Assembly: GCA_001898035.1 (NCBI GenBank)
Contig: MKRX01000006.1
Span: 434,436 to 498,435, forward strand
DNA: 64,000 nucleotides
Direction: 5' to 3'
DNA from: Armatimonadetes bacterium 55-13
GTDB lineage: Bacteria > Armatimonadota > Fimbriimonadia > Fimbriimonadales > Fimbriimonadaceae
Every line of letters begins with the position of its first letter. Position 1 is the stretch's first letter. A program made the translations under genes and the position numbers. Under the pieces are notes generated by a model that saw only the letters and a program-made list of their open reading frames with translations, was not told the DNA's origin and did not search any database. This document shows, piece by piece, positions 24,414 through 31,532 of this stretch.

Positions 24414-25663
24414 GCGATCGGCCCGTTCCTTCCGGACGGGTCGTGATCACCGGCGTCGGAGCGGTCACGCCCCTCGGAACGGGCGTGGCAAAGTTTTGGC
24501 CTCGGTTGCTCGCCGGTGAAAGCGCCGTCGAGCGGATCACGTTGCTTGACCCTTCCGAATATACGACCCAAATTGCCGCTGAAGTTAAAGACTTTGTCGC
24601 GGAAGATTGGCTCGACAAAAAAGAAGCCCGAAGAATCGATCGCTTCATCGCTTTCGCCGTCGCGGCGGCAGCGATGGCGATGCAGGACTCTGAAATCAAG
24701 GTCGATGACGACCTTCGCAACGAATTCGGAGTCATGATCGGCAGTGGCATCGGAGGTCTCACCTATCTCGGCGAACAGCATCGACGTCAGATTGAGGGCG
24801 GCCCCAGCAAAGTTTCTCCCTTCCTCGTTCCGTACATGATCCCTGATATGGCCAGTGGCTATGTTTCGATCCTGAATGGTCTGAAGGGACCAAACACATG
24901 TGTCGTCACCGCTTGTTCCACTGGCGCCAACGCCATTGGAGATGCTTATCACATCATCAAACGGGGAGACGCCATTTGCATGCTTGCGGGCGGAACCGAA
25001 GCTCCGATTAACGAACTCGGACTCGGCGGATTCTGTGCCGCCCGAGCCATGACCACCCGGAACGATGATCCGGCCCACGCATCTCGTCCGTTCGACAAGG
25101 ACCGCGACGGATTTGTCATCGGAGAAGGATCCGCCGTGTTCGTGTTGGAAGACTACGACCACGCGATCGCTCGCGGTGCGAAGATCTACGGCGAGGTCAT
25201 CGGCTACGGCATGACCGGCGACGCCTATCACATCACACAGCCTGATCCCAACGCGGATGGCGCATACCGGGCGGTCAAAATGGCCCTCCGTACCGCTGGC
25301 AAGAGCCCCGAAGATATCGGCTACGTCAACGCCCACGGCACCTCGACCTATTACAACGATAAAGGCGAGACCATGGCAATCAAACGAGCGTTCGGAGATC
25401 ACGCCTATAACGTGCCCGTCAGCTCAACTAAGTCGATGATCGGTCATACCCTCGGCGCGGCTGGCGCCATTGAAGCGCTGATCTGCCTCCTTGCCATGCG
25501 AGATAGCAAGCTGCCACCCACCATCAACTACGAAACGCCCGACCCTGAGTGCGATCTGGACTATATCCCCAACGTCGCTCGAGACAAGGAAGTAAATATT
25601 TCGATGTCGAACTCATATGGGTTCGGAGGTCACAACGTCTCGCTGATTCTCAAAAAGGTCTAA
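24410..25663 (+). CDS. fabF: Beta-ketoacyl-ACP synthase II
   Basis: KAS II condenses malonyl-ACP with acyl-ACP. The 417-aa protein has the complete Cys-His-His triad: C169 in [11 protein letters not shown]309 in [12 protein letters not shown] and H346 in [14 protein letters not shown]. The C-terminus [16 protein letters not shown] is the family's glycine-rich end. It overlaps acpP by 4 bp. A strong bidirectional hairpin terminator lies 18 bp after the stop, ending the operon. Confidence 0.97.
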   Translation: MSDRPVPSGRVVITGVGAVTPLGTGVAKFWPRLLAGESAVERITLLDPSEYTTQIAAEVKDFVAEDWLDKKEARRIDRFIAFAVAAAAMAMQDSEIKVDDDLRNEFGVMIGSGIGGLTYLGEQHRRQIEGGPSKVSPFLVPYMIPDMASGYVSILNGLKGPNTCVVTACSTGANAIGDAYHIIKRGDAICMLAGGTEAPINELGLGGFCAARAMTTRNDDPAHASRPFDKDRDGFVIGEGSAVFVLEDYDHAIARGAKIYGEVIGYGMTGDAYHITQPDPNADGAYRAVKMALRTAGKSPEDIGYVNAHGTSTYYNDKGETMAIKRAFGDHAYNVPVSSTKSMIGHTLGAAGAIEALICLLAMRDSKLPPTINYETPDPECDLDYIPNVARDKEVNISMSNSYGFGGHNVSLILKKV

Positions 25664-25681
25664 GAGACGCCCCTTCGTGTG

Positions 25682-25711
25682 AAAAAGGCCGAGCTTAAGC
25701 TCGGCCTTTTT
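25682..25711 (+). terminator. Strong Rho-independent terminator of acpP-fabF
   Basis: A perfect palindrome with arms AAAAAGGCCGAGC and its complement around TTAA, then TTTTTCTTTC. The A-run on the other side lets it act in both directions. Confidence 0.92.
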
Positions 25712-25761
25712 CTTTCTTGCGGAACTTGATTCGAAATTGGGACAGTACCTATAATGACCCT

Positions 25762-26355
25762 ATGAAACTTGCCGCACTTCTGCTCCCGCTCCTTTTCTGC
25801 GTCCAATCCAACGAAGAACTACGCAAAGAATTGCTGGCGATGGGTGAGATCGACCAAAAAATCCAGTTGGATCAGAATCTCAATCCCCTCAGCGGTCCCG
25901 ATCACGACGCAAAGCAGGTCTACGTCTTTGTCCAAAACACGAAACGCCTTCGAGAGATCATCCGAACCCAGGGCTTCCCAACCGCGGCTCAAGTCGGCAA
26001 AGACGGTATGAAAATGGTCTTTCTTATCATCCAACATTCTGACTTTGCTCCCGAATTTCAGGAGAAGTGCCTGCCCACCTTCCGCAAGATGGCCATGAAC
26101 GGGGAAATTCCAAAGCAGGACTATGCCTATCTCTTCGACCGCATCCGCGTCAATACGGGACGTAAGCAACTCTACGGATCCCAACTCGCCTATGACAAAG
26201 ATGCCAACCCCTATCCAAAACCCGTCGAAGACCCTAAGAACCTCGATAAACGCCGCGCCGAGATGGGCATGTCGACCGAACAGGAATATCTCGACGTCGT
26301 CAAGGGGTTCCAACGCGACATGAAGAAGAAACTAGAGAAAAATGGGGGTTCCTAG
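25762..26355 (+). CDS. DUF6624-like hypothetical protein
   Basis: The start chosen is the ATG at 25762, which gives a hydrophobic N-terminus (MKLAALLLPLLFCVQS) like a signal peptide, possibly a lipoprotein, and a 197-aa product. The C-terminal half has YAYLFDRIRVNTGRKQLYGSQ (about 123-143), the motif I associate with DUF6624. These proteins commonly show DRxLxxxGxxQxYGTQ near the end. The function is unknown. It is a lone gene between the acpP-fabF terminator and the Xer recombinase. Confidence 0.7.
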   Translation: MKLAALLLPLLFCVQSNEELRKELLAMGEIDQKIQLDQNLNPLSGPDHDAKQVYVFVQNTKRLREIIRTQGFPTAAQVGKDGMKMVFLIIQHSDFAPEFQEKCLPTFRKMAMNGEIPKQDYAYLFDRIRVNTGRKQLYGSQLAYDKDANPYPKPVEDPKNLDKRRAEMGMSTEQEYLDVVKGFQRDMKKKLEKNGGS

Positions 26356-26434
26356 GCGCCCATTTAATAATTGAGAGTTCACCCACCGAAAATGGCAGAG
26401 CCTCCGTCTTGCCAAATTTCGTCTTAAAGAAAGA

Positions 26435-27355
26435 GTGGCCCCCTCCAACAAACCCGAAGTCGAGGATTCGAAAAGTCAAGGAGCCTCTACGTCACTGGAC
26501 GAAAGCATCCAGTCCTTCTTAGACAACTTAGCCGTCAAACGGTCAGAACACACGGTGCGTTCCTACGGCTCGGATTTGGCCCAGCTTTCAAACTTCCTCG
26601 AGGGTGAATTCCGTCTCGATACCAATGCATTGAGAGGCTATCTCAGACAGTACGCCCCCACCCCCATTACTCGAGCGCGCAAACTCAGTACCCTCCGCAC
26701 TTTTGTGAAATTCCTGAAGCGAACGGGGTTCCTGGATCACGATCCCACCGAATCTCTGGAAGCCCCCATCCGTCGTCGAAGGCTCCCCAAAGCGCTCAAT
26801 CAAGATCAAACGCAAGAACTGCTCGACCAGCCGGACGAAGGAAGAAGTCCTTTGCGGGACCGTGCGTTGCTGGAATTAATGTATGCGGCAGGCGTCCGAG
26901 CCTCCGAGGTGGTCGGCGTAAACGTTCGAGACCTCGATCTGTCAGATCAAAGCCTTCGTGTCCACGGAAAAGGCAATAAAGAACGCATCGTCCTCTTCGG
27001 CTCCACCTGCGCCTCCGCGATCCGAGACTACTTGGCGGGGGAAAGAACCGCGCCCAAACAAGGAGATGCGCTCTTCACGAACGATCAGGGTGCCCGCCTG
27101 ACCACTCGTACGGTCCAAAATGTCGTCAAACGATGGGCCAAGCGGGTCGGACTGCCTCCAACCACGTCTCCACACACCCTCAGACATTCTTTCGCCACCC
27201 ACATGCTGGACGGCGGAGCCGACCTCAAATCGGTGCAACAGCTCTTAGGACACGAAAGCCTCGCGACCACCCAAATCTACACCCATGTGAGTGTAGAAAG
27301 GCTGCGCGAGGCAGTAGTTTTAGCCCACCCGAAGTCCCCCAAAGCAAAGGTTTAG
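26435..27355 (+). CDS. Tyrosine recombinase of the XerC/XerD family
   Basis: Tyrosine recombinases of this type resolve chromosome dimers at dif sites. Translation starts at a GTG at 26435. The 306-aa product has a SAM-like N-domain (about 22-110) and a catalytic domain with R155 (AAGVRASEVVGV), K179 (HGKGNKER), H247-x-x-R250 (SPHTLRHSFATHM), H273 (LLGHESLATT) and the nucleophile Y282 (QIYTHVS). The size and motifs fit a housekeeping Xer protein better than a phage integrase, which usually has an extra arm-binding domain. Its end overlaps the convergent sigma-factor gene by 4 bp. No partner Xer is in the window. Confidence 0.92.
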   Translation: MAPSNKPEVEDSKSQGASTSLDESIQSFLDNLAVKRSEHTVRSYGSDLAQLSNFLEGEFRLDTNALRGYLRQYAPTPITRARKLSTLRTFVKFLKRTGFLDHDPTESLEAPIRRRRLPKALNQDQTQELLDQPDEGRSPLRDRALLELMYAAGVRASEVVGVNVRDLDLSDQSLRVHGKGNKERIVLFGSTCASAIRDYLAGERTAPKQGDALFTNDQGARLTTRTVQNVVKRWAKRVGLPPTTSPHTLRHSFATHMLDGGADLKSVQQLLGHESLATTQIYTHVSVERLREAVVLAHPKSPKAKV

Positions 27356-27945
27356 GGGATGCGAATGCCTGACCTTTGGCAGATGTCTCGAAGCATCTTT
27401 CTTCCGCGATGGATCCGTGAGCGAACGGTTCCTACCGTTGTGTTTTGAGCATCGGCAATCTCCCCGTAACTCATGCTCTCCAAATCGCACATCACAATCG
27501 CCGTCCGATAGACCTCCGGCAATTGATCGAGAGCGGCATGGAGCTGGGTAGTCCATTCGCGATAGAAAACTTCTTCATCTGGTCCCGCGCCACTGTCCGG
27601 AATCGGAAGTTCCTGTACGTCGCCATCGCTGGGCGAGATCATCGAGTTCAAGGACTCGGCTTTTCGAATCGGATTGTCTCGACGCCGGGTGTCGAGATAG
27701 GCTCGCTGCATGATGCGCAGAAGCCAGTTGAGGAAAGGACGACCGGGCATGTAGCTGTCAAAGCCACGCCATGCTTTCACGAACGTGTCCTGCATCAGGT
27801 CCTCCGCGTCGGAGGTGTTGCGTGTAAGTTGAAGCGCCATGCTGTAGGCCCGTCTCTTATGAGATGAGATCATGTCTTCGAATCGCTCGAAATCAAGATC
27901 GCTTCTCCCTGCCTGAAATTCAACCGGAGCTTCGATGGTTTGCAT
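27352..27945 (-). CDS. RNA polymerase ECF-type sigma-70 factor
   Basis: The 197-aa protein has sigma regions 2 and 4. Region 2 is at about 25-95 (RAYSMALQLTRNTSDAEDLMQDTFVKAWRGFDSY, split in two here for length: RAYSMALQL and DAEDLMQDTFVKAW). Region 4 is at about 130-185 (LDQLPEVYRTAIVMCDLESM, SYGEIADAQNTTVGTVRSRI). It fits group IV (ECF) factors that direct stress or envelope genes. No anti-sigma gene lies beside it: downstream is the convergent Xer gene and upstream a divergent small gene. An ECF-like promoter at 27986-28012 suggests that it activates its own transcription. Confidence 0.9.
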   Translation of the reverse strand: MQTIEAPVEFQAGRSDLDFERFEDMISSHKRRAYSMALQLTRNTSDAEDLMQDTFVKAWRGFDSYMPGRPFLNWLLRIMQRAYLDTRRRDNPIRKAESLNSMISPSDGDVQELPIPDSGAGPDEEVFYREWTTQLHAALDQLPEVYRTAIVMCDLESMSYGEIADAQNTTVGTVRSRIHRGRKMLRDICQRSGIRIP

Positions 27946-27985
27946 TATTTCCCTCAGTTTCAGTAGCTTGCTACCGTAAAAGCAT

Positions 27986-28012
27986 TAACGCACACTGATA
28001 TGTTTTTGTTCC
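27986..28012 (-). promoter_or_regulatory. Possible ECF-type autoregulatory promoter
   Basis: On the minus strand GGAAC (28012-28008) and CGTTA (27990-27986) are separated by 17 bp, the usual layout of ECF promoters. It lies 41 bp upstream of the sigma-factor start. Confidence 0.4.
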
Positions 28013-28134
28013 AACAGGTTTTCTTACGGGCGACGCCGCCAGTTTTATTGCTTGGTAATGCGCATAGAATGGAAATTGCTCCCGAATTTGTGTAACGTTG
28101 TGTAATCTTTCCAAGGGGAAGGTTGGGGAGTCGG

Positions 28135-28500
28135 ATGAAATTTTTGGTGATCACGAAAGATCCGGAGGTTGAAACTGCCGCGAAAGAAGGCTTTCACCCC
28201 ACGGATGAAACAATCGTTTTTGAGGATTGGCATCAAGCGCTCGAGGCGTGTGAAGGCGTAGACATGCTCTTTGTCGATCTCCTCGCAACCCTAATCGAAC
28301 CGCACAAAATCGCGGGCTACGAAGCATTTGCCTACGCGAAAATGGAGCACCCCACGGCCAAGGGCGTCCCCCTAGTTCTGATTTCGCCGCCGGATGATTA
28401 CGAACTCGATTTTATGGCCGGCTGGCCAGATTTCGTCTTCGGTCATGTGCGTCGACCCGTGGACTACCGAATTTTCCGTCGTGCTTCAACCTGGATATAG
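28135..28500 (+). CDS. Small receiver-like protein, degenerate
   Basis: The 121-aa protein looks like a CheY-type alpha/beta fold: MKFLVITKDPEVETAA, then MLFVDLLATL (about 47-56), where D51 is in the phospho-acceptor strand position, and PLVLISPPDDYEL near 85. The conserved lysine of real receivers is not clear (VRRPVDYRIF), so it is probably a pseudo-receiver. The ATG at 28135 follows a GGGGAG sequence. The next gene overlaps or begins just after, and the two are probably one operon divergent from the ECF sigma factor. Confidence 0.6.
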   Translation: MKFLVITKDPEVETAAKEGFHPTDETIVFEDWHQALEACEGVDMLFVDLLATLIEPHKIAGYEAFAYAKMEHPTAKGVPLVLISPPDDYELDFMAGWPDFVFGHVRRPVDYRIFRRASTWI

Positions 28501-28894
28501 GGAGGTATCCATTCCTTATTGGGAAAGGCTCGGAATTCGGTTAAACCCAAGCGGGCCAAAGAGGACAGACGTCGCCGCGGTTTACGATCCCGAAACGAAA
28601 CAGATAATTCTCAGAAGTGAGGGATTCAGTCTGACGGCTTTTGTGGCCGCAATGGGTAACCATCTCTTCTACTATCTGTCGGAGGCCCCCGAGGCGGCGC
28701 CCACGATGCGACGACTCTATCCCATCTCAGATCCTGCCGAAACTGACGCCGTCAGGGAGCGATTCGTGCGCGACTATGTGACCTTTCAAGAGCATCGAGA
28801 CCCGTCTGCGTACCCAGAAAGCACATCTGTTCCCCTAGTCCCAGAGCTGACGGACTTTTTTGAGAAGTTTACAATCGACCCCGATCAACGATGA
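28481..28894 (+). CDS. Hypothetical protein, uncertain non-ATG start
   Basis: The frame continues from the overlap with the receiver-like gene to a stop at 28894. I give the GTG at 28481 as start (137 aa). An ATT at 28511 has a perfect GGAGG ribosome-binding sequence 5 bp upstream and would avoid the overlap. The product has no signal peptide. A hydrophobic helix (SLTAFVAAMGNHLFYYLSE, about 49-67) is its most striking feature, and the C-terminus is acidic. I do not recognise the family. A hairpin follows the stop by 2 bp. Confidence 0.55.
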   Translation: MLQPGYREVSIPYWERLGIRLNPSGPKRTDVAAVYDPETKQIILRSEGFSLTAFVAAMGNHLFYYLSEAPEAAPTMRRLYPISDPAETDAVRERFVRDYVTFQEHRDPSAYPESTSVPLVPELTDFFEKFTIDPDQR

Positions 28895-28896
28895 GA

Positions 28897-28925
28897 GTTG
28901 GATGACCCTAGCCGGGTCATCCAAC
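28897..28925. terminator. Hairpin between convergent genes
   Basis: Arms GTTGGATGACCC and GGGTCATCCAAC enclose TAGCC. There is no U-run on either side. It sits in the 39 bp between the plus-strand gene end and the minus-strand TlpA-like gene end, so it may serve both. Confidence 0.5.
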
Positions 28926-28933
28926 CACTCGAC

Positions 28934-30232
28934 CTAGTTAGCCGATACTCCCAGTTTGGAGAGCGCTTCCTCGACTCGTTTATCCCCTTCCGAGTAGCCC
29001 ACGATCGAAGCCGCAACCTTTCCATCTTTGTCAATGATGTAGGTTGTCGGAATGCCAGACACCTTATACAAGTTTCCGGCAATGCTCTTCGCATTGTCCC
29101 GCCCCGCTGGATCGAATCCAAACTGGAACGTGTACTTGCTCTGGTTCGCTGGAACCCACTTCTCGTAAGCGCCGCGCTCGTCGAACACGCAAAGACCAAT
29201 GACCACCACGTCCTTGTCCTTCACCAACTTGTAAACGCTCTCAATGTGGGGCATGGAGGCTTGGCACGGTCCGCACCAAGTCGCCCAGAAGTCCAGAATC
29301 ACGACCTTGCCTTTGTAATCCGACAGCTTCAGCGATCCGCCGCCCCACTTGTCGGCCGTAAAGTCGGGTGCAGGGGAGCCTGCCGCCAAAAGCGCCGGAC
29401 GCTCTGCCTGCTTCGGAGTCAAGTCGAGCGCTTGCTTTGTAGTAGGAGCCAGATCGAGTTTGGCGCCGTCAGCGGAGATTTTTGCTTCCAAAGTCTCTTC
29501 ACCCAGCTTAAAGGGCGCGCGCACGTCGATCGGCCCAGATGAGTATTTGCCGTCGTCTTTCAAATCGATCAGCAGCCAAACGGGTCGGGACTTCCTCGCC
29601 TCCTCCACGCTGGCAACCGACTTGTTATAGAGTCCGTCCGCATCGTTTTCGACGAGGAGAGCCTTGTGCTCTTTCCCATCCACCTTCACCATGCCAGACC
29701 GTGCGCTCTGACGGAACATAAATGCGTTATTCAACCCTTCGCGAACGAATCGATAAAGCCCGACGGTGTACTCGCCAGAGGAAGTCTCCTTACTGGGCGT
29801 CCCGTAAGAGGCATGAACGGTTACATCCATCACGCCATACATCGTGCCGCTCTTTGTCGACTTCTCATTCCAAGCGCCATCGCCGTCGTCCGTCAAATCG
29901 CCGTTCTGGTTCTTGTCAATGTAGATCTTGTAGTCCGCGTCCGCTGGCTCATCGACTGCCACCACCGTCTCGCTCTTCGGCCCGTTGCCAATCTTGATCA
30001 CGCCATACTTCGGCTTCGTTCGATAGGTCGGTTCCTTCTTAACCTGAGCCGGCTTTGCATCGACGAAGGGCAAGGGAACGGGATAGTAACCCAACCGAGC
30101 CTCCGAAGCCCCCTTGGGCGAAAGCGTCATCGTTCCAACCTTCTGGAAACCAGCGCCTACCGCCACCACCGCAACCGTCGCTCCAAAGGCGATCTTCATT
30201 CCCAAACTGTCCATTTTCATCAACGTCCTCAT
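28934..30232 (-). CDS. Secreted redoxin (TlpA-like) with N-terminal beta-rich domain
   Basis: The 432-aa protein has an N-terminal membrane anchor or signal (MKIAFGATVAVVAVGAGFQ; an ATG 33 bp inside the given start may be the real one). A beta-rich middle contains DKNQNGDLTDDGDGAW (about 115), a calcium-loop-like stretch. The C-terminal redoxin domain (about 288-430) has the active site WATWCGPCQAS and IPTTYIIDKDG. It should act in the periplasm as a disulfide reductase or isomerase. Unlike the protein at 22118, the extra domain precedes the redoxin. The gene ends near a hairpin, and tRNA-Pro lies upstream on the other strand. Confidence 0.85.
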   Translation of the reverse strand: MRTLMKMDSLGMKIAFGATVAVVAVGAGFQKVGTMTLSPKGASEARLGYYPVPLPFVDAKPAQVKKEPTYRTKPKYGVIKIGNGPKSETVVAVDEPADADYKIYIDKNQNGDLTDDGDGAWNEKSTKSGTMYGVMDVTVHASYGTPSKETSSGEYTVGLYRFVREGLNNAFMFRQSARSGMVKVDGKEHKALLVENDADGLYNKSVASVEEARKSRPVWLLIDLKDDGKYSSGPIDVRAPFKLGEETLEAKISADGAKLDLAPTTKQALDLTPKQAERPALLAAGSPAPDFTADKWGGGSLKLSDYKGKVVILDFWATWCGPCQASMPHIESVYKLVKDKDVVVIGLCVFDERGAYEKWVPANQSKYTFQFGFDPAGRDNAKSIAGNLYKVSGIPTTYIIDKDGKVAASIVGYSEGDKRVEEALSKLGVSAN

Positions 30233-30338
30233 ATCCGCATTTTAACGCGAAGGAATAAAGTAGGACGTGATTCCAGGAAGAAACCACCCGTGGTACAATC
30301 CCAAGTTACCGAGTTGGCCTCCCGCCGACTCCAGAAAT

Positions 30339-30415
30339 CGGGATGTGGCTCAGCTTGGTAGAGCGCTGCGTTCGGGACGCAGAGGTCGTGGGTTCGAATC
30401 CCGCCATCCCGACCA
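30339..30415 (+). tRNA. tRNA-Pro (CGG anticodon)
   Basis: The acceptor stem CGGGATG/CATCCCG, D-arm GCTCAGCTTGGTAGAGC, anticodon stem CTGCG/CGCAG with loop TTCGGGA (anticodon CGG), and T-arm GTGGGTTCGAATCCCGC form a full cloverleaf with encoded CCA. It reads CCG codons. Confidence 0.96.
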
Positions 30416-30430
30416 ATATCTCCAGATCTT

Positions 30431-31408
30431 CTAACCCGACGTAAGCTGATCGATCGTCGCCAACTCCTCAGCAGAAAACTCCAAGTTTCCAAGGCTGGCC
30501 ACGTTCTCTCGCACCTGATCCGCCGAACTGGCGCCGATCAACACGGTCGTGACCTCTGGCAATCGAAGCAAAAAGGCTAAAGCCATCTGCGCAAGCGTCT
30601 GGCCGCGCTCGCCCGCCATCTTATTCAAAGCGCGCAAAACGTCTAACCGCTCGGGACTCAGGTTTCGGTCGAGCCATTCTTGCCCCCACTTCTCAGCCGC
30701 CCGGCTTCTGGCCGGAGCGCTTCCGTCCAGATATTTGTCCGTTAGAATCCCACTTGCCAACGGACAGAACGCCACCAATCCCATTCCCAACTCGCGTGCT
30801 GCCACAAGTAAATCGCCCTCGATTCCGCGCGAAAGCATGTGGTAATAGCACTGATTTGCCAAGATGCGGGTCTTCGCCACCGCCGCGGCATCCCGCGTGC
30901 TCTGCCCGCCATAGTTGCTGATCGCCGCATAGAGAGCCTTGCCTTGCCGAACCAGCGTATCCAACGCGTCCATCGTCTCATCCAGGGGCGTCTCGGGATC
31001 AAAGCGGTGAGAATAGAAGATATCGAAATACTCGAGGCCCATGCGCTTCAAGGATTGATCACAACTCGCCACAATGTACTTCTTGGAACCCCATTCGCCA
31101 TAAGGTCCATCCCACATTCGGAAGCCCGCCTTAGAGGAGATAATCAGTTCGTCCCGTGGCATTTCCTGAATGATCTTTCCGCAGACGATCTCCGCATTGC
31201 CGGGCGGCGTTCCGTAATTGTTCGCCAGATCGAAGTGAGTGATTCCTAGATCGAAGGCCGTGGTCAGGCACTCACGGGCCACATCTTCGCCCCGATACCC
31301 TCCAAAAGTTTCCCATGCCCCCAACGAAACGGCGGGCAAAAGCAGACCGCTCCGACCGCATCGGCGGTAAAGCATCGAATCGTAGCGGGAAGGGTTAAAC
31401 GAGGGCAT
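30431..31408 (-). CDS. Aldo/keto reductase (YghZ-like)
   Basis: The 325-aa protein resembles E. coli YghZ, an L-glyceraldehyde-3-phosphate reductase. It has LYRRCGRSGLLLPAVSLG at the start, THFDLANNYGTPPGNAE (about 56-72, with the catalytic Asp and Tyr), ISSKAG (the lysine near 91) and YSHRFDPETP (the histidine near 132). The NADPH-binding region shows PEVTTVLIGASSADQV. It should reduce small aldehydes using NADPH. It ends 16 bp from tRNA-Pro and starts 125 bp from the divergent large secreted protein, so it is probably monocistronic. Confidence 0.9.
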   Translation of the reverse strand: MPSFNPSRYDSMLYRRCGRSGLLLPAVSLGAWETFGGYRGEDVARECLTTAFDLGITHFDLANNYGTPPGNAEIVCGKIIQEMPRDELIISSKAGFRMWDGPYGEWGSKKYIVASCDQSLKRMGLEYFDIFYSHRFDPETPLDETMDALDTLVRQGKALYAAISNYGGQSTRDAAAVAKTRILANQCYYHMLSRGIEGDLLVAARELGMGLVAFCPLASGILTDKYLDGSAPARSRAAEKWGQEWLDRNLSPERLDVLRALNKMAGERGQTLAQMALAFLLRLPEVTTVLIGASSADQVRENVASLGNLEFSAEELATIDQLTSG

Positions 31409-31532
31409 CTCTCATTCTTACCGAATCGAACTTCGAATTATCACCAAAGTTAGGTTTCTTCAACAAACGACCGAGTGCCAGAATCTGCTTCGTCTCAACT
31501 CCAATTAAATTGATTTGTGAAGGTATCTGACG

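Noticed and set aside
26435-27355. Integrase of a prophage or integrative element
   Set aside because: Size and motifs fit a housekeeping Xer protein. There are no phage genes, direct repeats or attachment sites nearby; the nearest tRNA is 3 kb away with no duplicated 3' end seen.
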